From: Mycoemilia scoparia
Taxonomy: Eukaryota > Kickxellomycota > Kickxellomycetes > Kickxellales > Kickxellaceae
Direction of reading: 5' to 3'
DNA length: 26,879 nt
Assembly (NCBI GenBank): GCA_027575805.1
Contig: JANBPU010000219.1
Coordinates: 1 to 26,879 of the forward strand
Made by a program: the position numbers and the translations under genes. The first letter of the stretch is position 1, and each line of letters opens with the position of its first letter. This document shows positions 9,837 through 19,995 of the stretch, piece by piece. The notes under the pieces are model-generated. The model had not been told where the DNA came from. It saw nothing but the letters and a program-made list of their open reading frames with translations, and searched no databases.

Positions 9837-12250
9837 TCAACCACCTCTCCCTCTTTTTCTGCCTCTGCTCTTAGATCCCAATGAAGTGGAAGCACTGTCT
9901 GATCCCTTCTCCTTGTCTCTGCCAATAAGGAGTTTTGAGATTTTATTTCTCGAATCTATAGCTGCCTTCCTTTTACCAAGCAGCAACAAAGGCTTTTTAT
10001 ATGATTCAGCAAAAGCACTATCAAGGTTTTTGCTCTCGCCCTTATCTTCTCCCAATTTATCAGAGGGAGAACCGCTGCGACCTTTGCTGGTTTCTATCAA
10101 ACATGAGTTGCCAGTCAATATAGGAGCCATTAATTCCAACAGAATATCTAATTTATGATTTTTCTGCTTGCCTTCGCTATCATCAGCCTTTATAAATTCT
10201 TTATTACGCTTAACTGTGCTGGTTTTATCTATTCGATATGCAGATTGATTGGAGTTACATCTAAATCATTTCTATATGTATAACATAGAAGTACCTTGCT
10301 CTTACCTATATGTGCTATTGGAGAGTTAACGTTTCCAACAGTTGATGATGGAACTCCAAATCTATCTTGGAGTTGGGAAAGCATTGTTCCAAACCTTTCA
10401 ATGCGGGGGTCAGTTTTGAGATCTGGGTCTCCCAGGCTGGAATCAAACCCAGTAAAAAGTATATCAAATAAATCTTCGAGGGCTGGATGTGTTGCATTAT
10501 GGAAGATTATGTTTTCACCAATAGCTGACGTTTTTATCCACTTGTAGCTTTGAATAATAGGTGTCCGATTTATTGCAAGTTGTGCCATATCTTTGGAGTT
10601 CCAAAATAGGATTTCATCAATCTAATTTCGGTTGTATGCAACAATCATTGAATAGAGAACGAAATAAAACACTGATTCCAGATCATCAATAATGCTTCGA
10701 TTCCCACAGCTAAAGAGCACCCGAATGCTCATGAATGGAACAGCTCCGGTTATTGGTTCACCAAACTGGGTTCTACTACTGCCATTTGTCAACTTTGCAT
10801 AGCCCCAATCAATGATGGTGATATTGCCACTTTTATCAACAAGTATGTTTCTGTCAGAGATGTCTCTGTGAAGGATTCCTGCCCCCACTGCCTTGAGAAG
10901 GCATGCCACAATATCTTAGATTATGCTCCTAATAAAGTCGTCAGTGATCTGTCTACTGCTGTTTTTAATATATTCCATAAGATGCTGACCATAGTCTAGA
11001 AAAAGCATATATTCCATAGCATAGTTTAAACAGCTTATCTCCTGGCAATGGGATACTATGATTCTTGGTGTGTGTGGAATAGCACACAGCTCCAACTGCT
11101 GAAGAACCAGAATTTCTGATTGCCCTCCTTTTTCAAGATGATTTATTTTTAGAAATGCAGGCCTTTTTTCTTTTCCAATGAATCTTTTGTATACCCAGAC
11201 TGCTTGACCATACATCCTGTACAAACTATGCCAAAGCCCTTTAGACTCAAATGTAATATAATAATCCATCAACTCATCTGGTAGCCTATTTCCTGTCACA
11301 GCCTGCAAATTCTTATCAATAGGAGTATTTTGTTTCTAGATATAAATCTGTGCAATGTGTTGTGATATTATCACATAAATAATACCCATAATTAGGGAAA
11401 TTATAAAAGCATAGTTATCTTACCCTATTTTTACCTATTGATAGATTCTACAGATTTTTTTACATTTTTATTATCTTACATTATAATAAATTTAAGTCTT
11501 ACAGAACCCACTTGTTCTCTTTTAGACTTTTTGAATCTCACAAAATGTAGCACCCAAATCTTCTTCACCAAGTATAAGAATAAAAGTAAGGAGCTTGACT
11601 CCTTTTTGATCTTATCAAAATTATTGTCACTTTTTGGTATGATAGGCCCAGCATTTAATTGATATGCTTGATTATCTCTTGTCAGGGCATAGAAGTAGAG
11701 GGTATACTTCTTAACAAGGCTACTAAGGATATACTTCCTTTCTTGGTTATCCCATACTTCCAAAGCATAGCTTAGTGATTGGCCTGCTTCCTTTGCATTG
11801 GGCTTTATATGGCTATGTTTAAGCTCAATATTGTCTTAGAGCCTCTATTATTATTTCTTTTTAATAAAATATTTGCATTGACTCTTTTTCCAATTCTACC
11901 CATATGATTGCCCTCATGAGTAGCAATAGACACAGATTGCTCTGGATCAATGTGGGGCAATTTAAGTGCTTCAATGATATAGTCAACAATAATCCTAAAT
12001 TTCTATTCAATTCTTTTTTCAGATTGTAGATTGGGAAAAGGGCTCTGATATAAAGAGCCCTTTTCTCTAAGATATTTAATAACTTTGTCTGCTAATATGT
12101 TAAGCTATGCCTTGACTCTAACAAACTTATATAGCCCAATATAGTAAAAAAAGGGGCCCAACATCATTTGTTTCTATAAAATCAAAAAGGGCATAGAGCT
12201 TCCTGAAATTATTGTCTCAGTTGTTATTAGGAATATATACTGCATGGTTT
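9837..12250 (-). pseudogene. FunK1-type fungal protein kinase relic
   Basis: Kinase pieces lie in order on the minus strand. An N-terminal region (about 12250-11480) includes IELKHSHIKPN and then a segment ending EVWDNQERKYILSSLVKK, of the kind that precedes FunK1 kinase domains. The kinase core follows (11338-10229): the catalytic loop HRDISDRNIL near 10865-10836, a DWG in place of DFG, and a late-lobe DDLESVFYFVLYS. A Lys/Arg/Ser-rich tail ending GRKRGRGG stops at 9837. The frame is broken by in-frame stops at 12217-12219, 12003-12005, 10916-10918, 10622-10624 and 10229-10231. Frame changes fall near 12150, 11830 and 10240. The gap between 11477 and about 11336 could be a normal intron (GTAAGA to CTAG). 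FunK1 kinases are a fungus-specific expanded family; this copy cannot encode a full enzyme. Confidence 0.8.
12035..12065. repeat. 12-base-pair perfect inverted repeat
   Basis: GAAAAGGGCTCT, seven bases GATATAA, then AGAGCCCTTTTC. It lies in the N-terminal part of the kinase relic and is readable as ordinary codons there, so it may be chance. Confidence 0.5.
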
Positions 12251-12480
12251 CTTGATACTATTTTTACTATAGAGAAATTATAAAAATCATGTGAGTAGTT
12301 AGTCAATGTAAAGTATAAAATAATATATATAATAAATAAGTTTTTGAGAATCCTTATATTAAAATATACATCAAAAAACATTCCAAAGTTATTATTAAAA
12401 TGATAAAAGTAAGCTATTGTTATCAAAACTAGAAAAAGGGGTAATTATGGGTAATAATATAAAAATAATATAATAATAAT

Positions 12481-12695
12481 ACAATAGATATGAGGCAATG
12501 CAGATAGCTTGTGGCCAAAGACAAAGTGGAAGGCTATTATCATACAATATTGGGTAAACCATATCAAGTAAGGTTCCATTTAGTCTTTCTGCAACTCCAT
12601 TCTGCTCAGGTATGTAAGGGGCCATCATCTCATGGATGATTCCTTTTGATTCAAGTTATGCCTTGAAATAATTTGAGGTATATTCATGGGTGATT
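12481..12695 (-). pseudogene. Ty1/copia integrase fragment
   Basis: The minus strand encodes the end of an integrase core: EYTSNYFKA, a stop, LESKGIIHE, then APYIPEQNGVAERLNGTLL and a LW-x-A motif. The Glu of VAER, the third member of the DD35E triad, is kept here. The reading continues to ASYLL and then collapses into TA-rich repeats near 12480. Upstream it ends at the edge of the 265-base TIR element. It differs in sequence from the plus-strand copia relic that follows, so it comes from another family or copy. The gag, protease and reverse transcriptase parts are absent. Confidence 0.75.
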
Positions 12696-12960
12696 CCTAG
12701 AATAGTGACCACCATCACATGATCAACCCATAAGTTGGAAAATAATAATTATAAATAAAAGCATTATTATTAAAAATTAAATAATTAATAATTGAGAGTA
12801 TCCAGAGCTGTATCCAAAGCCCCCTTACCTATAAGGGGGCTTTGGTTATAGTAGAGGATGCTTTAATTAACCTTAATTTATTGAAAAAAATATTTCTTTA
12901 AATTTTTTAAATTTTTTTCACACTTATGGGTGATCATGTGATGGTGGTTGCTATTCTAGG
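12696..12960. mobile_element. 265-base palindromic TIR element (MITE or foldback)
   Basis: The left end (12696-12734) starts CCTAGAATAGTGACCACC and the right end (12923-12960) is its inverted copy with two substitutions and one indel over 38-39 bases. The centre is a perfect 14-base-pair hairpin, so the whole element is symmetric. The arms between are TA-rich and only loosely complementary. There is no coding capacity and no clear target duplication. It separates two oppositely oriented copia relics and meets both edges exactly. Confidence 0.8.
12814..12845. repeat. Central 14-base-pair hairpin of the TIR element
   Basis: CCAAAGCCCCCTTA, CCTA loop, TAAGGGGGCTTTGG. Its midpoint (12829.5) falls within two bases of the midpoint of the 265-base element. 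It is a GC-rich island in very AT-rich arms. Confidence 0.85.
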
Positions 12961-14440
12961 CGAGCACTGGTATGTTAACTCAACAATATAGGGATTGCAC
13001 ATTTGAATTTAATGAAAACACATGTATTATCAAATACAAAAATACCAAATTCTAATTTGGCATATACCATCAAGGCATATACAAAACAAATAAAATGATA
13101 AATAAAATACCTATAACAGTCCATACTATGACTAATACAATTCCAAATATCACCTGGCATTGGGCATTTGGACATCCTGGACAGAACAAGGCAAGAGCCA
13201 TTGCAAAATCAAACAGCCAAAATGTGCTATTAGTTGACAAATTGATAAATGATGAATGCAACACCTGCAGCCTTGGAAAGATCAAGAGGATCTTATACAG
13301 CAAAAATCCATGGCCACATTCAGAAACACCAGGTGAGAAATTTCATACTGATGTATGTGGTAAAGTCAACCCAGAATCATACAAAGGGCACCAATATTTT
13401 ATAACATTCATTGATGATGCTACCAGATTCCTTCAGATTGCATGCCTAACCAAAAAGAAGGATACACACAAAGCACTGATCAGTTTCATTGAGTATTCTG
13501 AAAAAACAACCAATGCAAATATAAAAACCATCAGATTGGACAATGGTGGAGAATACATCAATGCAGATGTCAAGGAACTATTCAGCAATAATGGCATAAC
13601 TCATGAAACTACTGCTCCATATACACTGACACAGAATGGTCTAGCAAAGAAATATAATGATATCATACAATCTAATCTGAGAACCATATTCATTGACAGT
13701 GGAATTCCTCTCATACTATGGTTGGAAGCAATCAGTATGTAATATACATATACAATCACATACCTACATCCAATACAACTACCTCTCCATATGAACAATG
13801 GTCAGGAAACAAACCAATTTATTCTATCTTTTATCCCTTTGGTTGTAAAGTGATAAGAGCATTACAAAGCAATGAAGTACAATCCAAATTATCACCCAGA
13901 GGAGAGATCAGTGATATATATAAGTATAACAAAGAGTTAACTAGTATTTATTTCAATTTATCATATAATAAAAGACTATCTATTTCAAAAATATACTATA
14001 GTAAGTTATGGGTATTAATATAGTTATTATATATTATTATAATACATCAATCAGTTACTTCATTGGATATGGAACCATAGCCAGAAACTACCACGTATTT
14101 CACCCCAGATCAAACAAAGTAGTAGAATCTCATGGCATAATCTTCTTTGACAACATACTATACAAAGATGATGAACAACACTACCATAGATCAGGGGAAG
14201 TGGAGATCAATTCCTTATTCTATAATTACAATAACGATGACCCAACAGGGGAATTTGCCTATTGCACTAAACAAGCACAACCTATCAATGAGGACACTGA
14301 TGATCTAATATCAGTCAAATATGCTCTTGCAAGAAGAGATCGAGATCAATGGACAGATGCAATGGACAGCAAAATGAAGTTGCTCAACAAACTTGGTACT
14401 TGGACATTGGTACCAAAACCCAAGAATACAACAGATATCA
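12961..14440 (+). pseudogene. Ty1/copia polyprotein relic: gag-pre-integrase, integrase, start of RT region
   Basis: The reading begins right at the edge of the TIR element (…YRDCTFEFNENT) and has a stop near 13043. An open piece (13095-13742) then shows the HHCC zinc motif (WHWAFGHPG and CNTC) and the integrase core with HTDVCG and RLDNGGEY. The third catalytic residue, 36 positions after the second Asp, is Lys instead of Glu (QNGLAKKYN; codon AAG at 13647-13649). A frameshift near 13735 leads to YIYNHIPTS and SPYEQWSG. A 138-base insertion at 13912-14049 follows, then FIGYGTIARNYHVFHP and the region leading into reverse transcriptase (GTWTLVPKPKNTTDI). The relic ends where a MITE fragment begins (14441). 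No LTR, gag or RT domain is present. Confidence 0.85.
13912..14049. mobile_element. 138-base insertion with 5-base target duplication
   Basis: ATCAG is repeated on both sides (13907-13911 and 14050-14054). The ends are short imperfect inverted repeats, TGATATAT on the left and TGATGTAT on the reversed right end. The insert is very AT-rich and non-coding. Removing it together with one ATCAG copy (143 bases) brings the integrase reading frame back into phase across the site. Removing a GT-AG intron here (144 bases) does not, which argues for a transposed element. Confidence 0.7.
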
Positions 14441-14505
14441 ATTTGGCTGTGATTGCCCCTATAAATATTGATTACCAAAATTTACCCTTTAAAAATTATT
14501 GCCCA
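14441..14505. mobile_element. MITE copy C, right-hand part only
   Basis: From ATTTGGCTGTGATTGCCCCT on, it matches the right-hand 65 or so bases of the full copy at 22686-22787. It ends TTAAAAATTATTGCCCA followed by TA (14506-14507). The left terminus is missing and the copia relic abuts directly. The MITE supplies the codons and nearby stop that end the copia reading frame. Confidence 0.75.
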
Positions 14506-14692
14506 TATATTTAGAACATTAGAAACAATTTTTAGGATTTTTTTATCTTTATATATAATATAATTTACAAGTAGTTTGTGAATTGACAGGCTTTGTTAAG
14601 AATGAAAGGCTAGAGAGAAAGAACAATTCAAAAACAACCTAAGCAAAAAAGATATATATATAGATAGACAGATTGGTTGGTTAGGCAGCATG

Positions 14693-15815
14693 TTAGTTGC
14701 TCTTTTTTCTTTCTTGAGCATTAACGCTAGAAGAATCTCCCCCAGCAACAACAGCTTCATATTTCTTTTCCAGTTTAGCATATTCATCTGAAAGTCTATC
14801 ATACTCTCTTTGGTTGCTATCCAATTGTTTCTTTAGAGTATCGAAGTCCAAAGTTCTTTTCTTTAGTTGCTTCAATTCTTCAGCAGTGCTTTCGTATTTG
14901 TGGCTATCAAGTGCTTGGGAAGCTGACGAATCGCTCTTTCCTTTCTTTAGATCCTTAATTTCCTCCTTGGTACTGGTGATTTCCAATAACAAGCTCTGGG
15001 TATTTATCAAGATCCTAATCAATCACCATCATCAATAATAGAATATAGTTAGTATAATAATTGTAATTGGAAGAGGAGGAGAAGGATGATGATGATGATG
15101 AGGGTGGGTTAATAAATATCATCAACCAGAATTAATAATAATAATATATGGCTGTTACTTACAGTCCAAGGAGAAGTGTGAATCCAGTTAAATAAAAGTT
15201 ACGTTGAGCATAAAACTTGTTTGCCCTGACTTGGCTTAATGTACGTTCATCCAAAACCACACGACCACTGCCGCCTTCGTTATCACCCTTGTTGTTAGAT
15301 TCATACTGATGGCTTAGACGATACAATCTTTGGCAAGCATCAACGAACAAGAAAAACACAAATCCATATATGATCTTGACATAGAACATTATGGATTTTA
15401 CGGTAGGTGATTTTGAAATAAATTGGTGCATCGAGCGTTTCAAGCTATTAGGCATCGGTATCTACAATAGTAATAAAGAAAGATTATAAATGTAATTATA
15501 TATATGTATATATATATACTGGTTTATATGTTCTTATGGATCCTGTGAGCCTAGCGATATTTGTGTTGTTTGTGGGAGTGGTTGAGCTGGGGAAGAGAAG
15601 GATAAGCACTTACCAGGAGAAATGCAAATATAGCAATCTACATTTATAAACCAGAATTCATATGCAAATGTAAGTTCCTAGTAGTTAATAATGTAGCTTC
15701 CACCACAGTGGAATTGTGGTTGAGGGATACCTGAATTGAGATACAAAAGGTAATGGGTAATACTTGCCTCGGTAATTAGCATACCAAATATAAATGTGTA
15801 TTGTAGTGAGGCCAT
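14693..15815 (-). CDS. BAP31: BAP31/Yet-family ER membrane protein, 230 residues, four exons
   Basis: Predicted exons (minus strand) are 15815-15768, 15637-15614, 15461-15163 and 15014-14693. They sum to 693 bases, exactly 231 codons with stop. The product has three N-terminal membrane segments: one across exons 1-2 continuing into LIPMPN, one around IIYGFVFFLFVDACQRLYRL, and one around FYLTGFTLLLGL. The family hallmark KFYAQRNFYLTGFT is present. A charged coiled coil follows (ELKQLKKRTLDFDTLKK), and the C-terminus is KKSN, a dilysine KKxx ER-retrieval signal. BAP31 proteins act in ER protein sorting and quality control. Exon 2 is only 24 bases. Intron 1 starts GCAAGT (a GC-AG intron); introns 2 and 3 start GTAAGT. 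The assignment is secure; the splice model is by eye but closes in frame. Confidence 0.9.
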
Positions 15816-16560
15816 TTTAATATTGTCGAATAACATATGGAAAGATAAAAGGCGTTGATAGAGTGAAAATCCCCTTGTGGTTTATTATAGTGGTGGTCAG
15901 TAGCTATTATTGGCGTGTGTGTGTGTGTGTGTGGGAATAACTTTAAGAGAGTGATAAGTAGAGTGAAATGTACTCTAGAAAGAAAGGCCTGGGGTATTGC
16001 TGCTGCAGTTTCTGCTCTTCCTTGCATATGAAGAGAAGGTCAGCCTGTCTGGCTAGACCACGTATAATAATAAGGCTGCTGCTAAGTTAGACTGAGCCTA
16101 GGCTCCTTCAGGGTTCTCTCCAGCCTTTTTCTTGGCAAACAAATTCATCATAAGGTGTTGTTATACGTCATCTCTGGGCTATTCTATGGCTGATTGACGT
16201 CAGCTAATGATATCAGCGGCGATTGTGTATTACAACCAAATATTATTATTCTTTCGTTTACGTTAGGGAAAAGATGATGGTTTTTAGATAGCACTTATTG
16301 GGTGGTAGTTTTGCGTTGCTGTAATTGGAACTAAGGGGGAGCAGAAATAATAGGAGTAGTATCGATAGTAGGCTAAGAGAATGCTTATTCCAATAATGAA
16401 GATTATTGTAACTTGGTTCTTACTATATTATTTAAATTTCCCATAATAAGGGTGATCAGAAAGACCATTTCAGCTTATTATAACAGTTTTTATGATAACA
16501 AACCTAGGAATGTGTTGTACTATCTCTCCCTAAATTACTTTGCAAAAGTATTTATTCACA
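15816..16560. promoter_or_regulatory. Divergent promoter region
   Basis: It separates the BAP31-like gene (-) from the mitochondrial-looking gene (+). It contains a (GT)n tract at 15915-15933 and two nearby TGACGTCA-like pieces (TTGACGTCAG near 16194-16203), a sequence known as a CREB/ATF-type site. No reading frame of note. Which gene the sites serve is unknown. Confidence 0.4.
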
Positions 16561-17370
16561 ATGTTGGTAAAAAGTAGTATGACCTTGAGATCATTGGGTT
16601 TAATGTCCACAGCAACAACAGCGGCGGCGGCAGCAGCAGCAGTTGGCAAACAAGCTTGGATTACTACTGGTAGATCACTACCATCCACAACGGTCTTGAT
16701 CCGAAGATCCATTAGCAATAGCATAGTGGCCAAAACCAACAAAGTCTCGGTCTCATCTAGACCATTAGAACTCGGATCTAAACTCGAGCCACCATATCCA
16801 TTTACATTAATCGGTTATAACCAAGCACCATCATCATCCAACAGCATTACAGTCACTACTAACGGCCAAAATCTAATTGCACTAAGCTTCCTAACTCCTC
16901 AGCAACAGGAATCAATAACTCCTAAAAGTGATCAAACCAACGATGGTGCTAGTTTCCAAATCCATAAAAATAACATAGTAGGTTGGATAAAAAACAGCAA
17001 CGGAATTGATCAACCACAAGAAATAACCACGATAACGCCATTCAATTTCATTGAAAATCCTCAGTTTATGCAAAAAGTCCAAGACACTTTGGAAAAGTAT
17101 GCTCACCAGGATCCCGAGTTACATGCATGGGCTAAATACCAAAAATCAGGATGGATGAATATTTCAGATAATAGAAATCCACCATCGACTGGTCGAACAG
17201 CTGCATCCGAAGATATATTTGGATCTATTAAATTGGAGAATGGTGAGATGGTCGAAAAAAGCTATCAGCCAATGCCCACTCATCGACCTGTTACAGTTGA
17301 TTGTGGACTTTTTCAGTTGCCCCAGTTTATTCACGACCACTTGGTTAAAGACATTTTGGCCGGAAATTAG
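16561..17370 (+). CDS. Unknown protein, probably mitochondrial, 269 residues
   Basis: Start chosen at the first ATG of the frame. The first 60 residues are rich in Ser, Thr, Ala and Arg with no acidic residue (MLVKSSMTLRSLGLMSTATT, a seven-Ala run, LIRRSISNSIVAK). This is the composition of a mitochondrial presequence. The central part is Asn/Ser/Gln-rich. The C-terminal 100 residues look like the conserved domain: YAHQDPELHAWAKYQKSGW, then NPPSTGRTAASEDIFGSIK, then MPTHRPVTVDCGLFQLP. No family could be named. It converges on the glutaryl-CoA dehydrogenase gene with 210 bases between stops. No intron is visible. Confidence 0.75.
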   Translation: MLVKSSMTLRSLGLMSTATTAAAAAAAVGKQAWITTGRSLPSTTVLIRRSISNSIVAKTNKVSVSSRPLELGSKLEPPYPFTLIGYNQAPSSSNSITVTTNGQNLIALSFLTPQQQESITPKSDQTNDGASFQIHKNNIVGWIKNSNGIDQPQEITTITPFNFIENPQFMQKVQDTLEKYAHQDPELHAWAKYQKSGWMNISDNRNPPSTGRTAASEDIFGSIKLENGEMVEKSYQPMPTHRPVTVDCGLFQLPQFIHDHLVKDILAGN

Positions 17371-17397
17371 TTTAGAAAATAGCTTTGAGTTTAATTG

Positions 17398-17415
17398 AAT
17401 AAATAAATAAATAAA
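17398..17415 (+). terminator. Polyadenylation signal cluster
   Basis: Overlapping AATAAA hexamers (AATAAATAAATAAATAAA) start 28 bases after the stop codon at 17370. They are well placed for the plus-strand gene. Confidence 0.6.
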
Positions 17416-17580
17416 ATTGAATAGACAATAAATTTCAAGTGTTGATAGTATTGTAGCCGAGTTGCTTTTTTGTTATTAAAAAGAAGAGGAGAGAGATAAG
17501 TTTCTAATACTACTACTACTGCTATTGAAGTTGTTCTAATATAAACTAAAGACAGAGAGACACCACCAAAGAAATTGTAA

Positions 17581-19027
17581 TTAGTGACTAAAGGCAGGAA
17601 GACCAGTTACAGCTCTACCCAAAATCAACGAATGCATATCATGAGTTCCTTCATAAGTCTTTGTAACTTCCAAATTATTCATATGGCGAATAATATGATA
17701 CTCATCGCTAATTCCGTTTCCGCCCAGCATATCTCGGCAATCGCGAGCAATCTCCAAAGCCTTTTCACAAGAATTGCGTTTAATCATTGAAACCATTTCT
17801 GGAGCCAATTCTCCCTTATCCTTTAGCCTACCAACCTGTAAACAGGCCTGCAATCCAATTGCAATATCACTATGGGCCTTTGCCAACTTGGACTGAATTA
17901 GCTGGTATCCGGCCAAGGGACTACCAAACTGCTTCCGTTCAAGCGTGTACTGGCGAGCTTGGAGGAAACAAGACTCAGCCGCGCCCAGCACGCCCCAAGC
18001 AATCCCGTATCTCGCGTTATTGAGACAACTGAATGGGCCCTTAAGCCCCTTTACATTGGGCAGCATATTTTCAGCAGGCACTTTAACCTCGTCCATCAAG
18101 ATCATGCCAGTGATCGAAGCACGGAGCCCGAATTTGCCTTCAATAGCCGGGGCCTCCAAGCCTTTCATCGACGATTTTTCAAGGATAAACCCACGAATTG
18201 GCGCGCCCTCTTCGTCGACGCTTTTGGCCCAGACAATGAAAATGTCGGCAATAGGGGAGTTTGTGATCCATGTCTTTGAGCCGCTGAGGACGAAATTTCC
18301 GGGGCTGGCGGGATCTTTGCGGGCGGTTGTTTCCATCGATGCCGGGTCGCTGCCGTGGTTGGGCTCGGTTAGTCCAAAGGCGCCGATAATGTCGCCCTTT
18401 GCCAGGGAGGGGAGGAATTTCTCTTTTTGCTCGGGGGAGCCGAACTCGTTGATGGGGTGCATTACGAGCGATGACTGGACACTCATGGCCGATCGATACC
18501 CGCTGTCGACCTTTTCGATCTCGCGCGCTATCAGGCCGTAGGCCACTGACGATACTCCTGCGCAGCCGTACCCGTCGATCGTTGAGCCCAAAAATCCCAT
18601 CTCGCCCATCTCTTTCATGATGGATTTGTCGAACTTCTCGGTGCGGTAGGCGTCGATGATGCGCGGGAGGAGTTGTTCTTGCGCGTAGCTGGTTGATGAG
18701 TCCCGGACGATTCTTTCTTCGTCTGTTAGTTGGGATTCGAGGTTAAGCGGGTCTTCCCAGTTGTATTTTTGGAGCTTGGAGCTGCCATTATTGATGGTGG
18801 ATGATGAGAAGCAACGGGCCGGTTGACCTGTGGATGTTACGTGGTGTATGTAGTATTGACTGATGTGGTTATTTGTGAACAAAGAAGGGCGATATTTATA
18901 AAGGTGTGTTGGTTATATATAGGAGTATATTACCTTTGAGACCATATTGCAAAAGACTGCTGGACTTGAATGAGGAACCGCCAGTAGCTGTAGTAGTAGT
19001 TGCTTTAAGGAATTTGAAAATAGTCAT
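17581..19027 (-). CDS. GCDH: Glutaryl-CoA dehydrogenase, mitochondrial, 446 residues, two exons
   Basis: FAD-dependent acyl-CoA dehydrogenase that oxidises and decarboxylates glutaryl-CoA to crotonyl-CoA in lysine/tryptophan breakdown. Predicted exons are 19027-18934 and 18827-17581 (intron GTAATA to CACAG, 106 bases), together exactly 447 codons. Exon 1 encodes [13 protein letters not shown]…, a basic, Thr/Ser-rich presequence running to about ARCFSSS. Family marks: [16 protein letters not shown] with the Arg (about 143) that contacts the glutaryl carboxylate, [65 protein letters not shown], and the catalytic Glu424 in TYEGTHD. Length is normal. A TATA-like TTATAAAT lies only 27 bases upstream of the ATG. 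The part 18050-18780 is markedly GC-rich compared with the 3' part of the same exon. Confidence 0.93.
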
Positions 19028-19600
19028 GGCAGCGTGCTTTCGTAGCGATTTGATTTATAAAAAACACAGGATATAAGGGGAGAGAAAGAGAGAGATAAAT
19101 GCGAAAGCAAAAGAAACAAAAGTTGTTCTTGTTGTTATACTATTTAAAAGGAACCGGAGAGAAACAAAGAGTTGTGGTGACGAAAGCTTGTGTTTACTAC
19201 TGGCTTGTGCGTGGGAATCAATCAGCGATGCGAGAGAGAGAGAGAGAGAGAATGGATTATAGAATTTGTGTATCCACATCCACAGTGGGAGTAATAAGCA
19301 ACTCTACTATGTTTTCTTTCCGAAAGCTGGTTTGTGGTCTTTCTAGCAAAGTGGCTGTGTATGGGTGTAAATAACTGGAACTCTCCCACCGTTGTATATC
19401 TAAAAACTCTCTCTGTCTGTGTCTCCTGAGCCGACACAGTCTTGTACTATGTCTGTAGTGCAGTTGGTTCTGTCAAACATTCCTAATGGCTGTTGCTCTA
19501 CAATCCTGTTGGCTAAGAGGATTCTCTTAGTGACTGACTATTATATGGCATTAAGGACAAGCAATAAGGACCCCCATTTAAACACACAACCCAGTTGTGG

Positions 19601-19602
<2 letters not shown>

Positions 19603-19634
<32 letters not shown>
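19603..19634. repeat. (GT)16 microsatellite
   Basis: Thirty-two bases of uninterrupted GT. Confidence 0.95.
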
Positions 19635-19636
<2 letters not shown>

Positions 19637-19975
19637 GGTGGTCAAACACAGAGTATTTATCAAAGCGAGAGGAGACCTGAGTTTAAACAAAAACTCCCCG
19701 TTTGGTTTGATCTCTGGGATCTCCCATCACACTAAAGGAAATCTTGTCACCTGACTTTCCAGTTCCATGATTATGTGACTTGATAGACTGGATGGCCGTG
19801 AAAATCGGCTACATGCTGTTGTTGTCGCTCATAGTCCACTGATCATGTATTTACCAAATCTCTCTTAAGCAAACTTAAATACACATGAATAGAAGAAGGA
19901 TGTTATTTTCTAGTAATATAATTTCAACTAAAAAGAATAAATCATATTCAAGTTCATGACTTTTGTTTGTATGTT

Positions 19976-19995
19976 TAGTGTAGTGTAGTGTAGTA
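19976..19995. repeat. (TAGTG)n short tandem repeat
   Basis: Four copies of the pentamer TAGTG just downstream of the TMEM97-like gene's stop. Confidence 0.85.

Noticed and set aside
12436..12480. Another MITE terminus (TATGGGTAATAAT) at the broken end of the copia fragment
   Set aside because: Only about a dozen bases match before TA-rich repeats; too little to call.
13911..14054. GT-AG intron in the copia relic (GTGATA to AATCAG)
   Set aside because: Its removal (144 bases) leaves the two coding parts out of phase, while removing 143 bases as an insertion plus one ATCAG copy fits exactly.
17584..18541. Plus-strand reading frames opposite the glutaryl-CoA dehydrogenase gene
   Set aside because: Shadow frames favoured by the GC-rich codon use of the real minus-strand gene.
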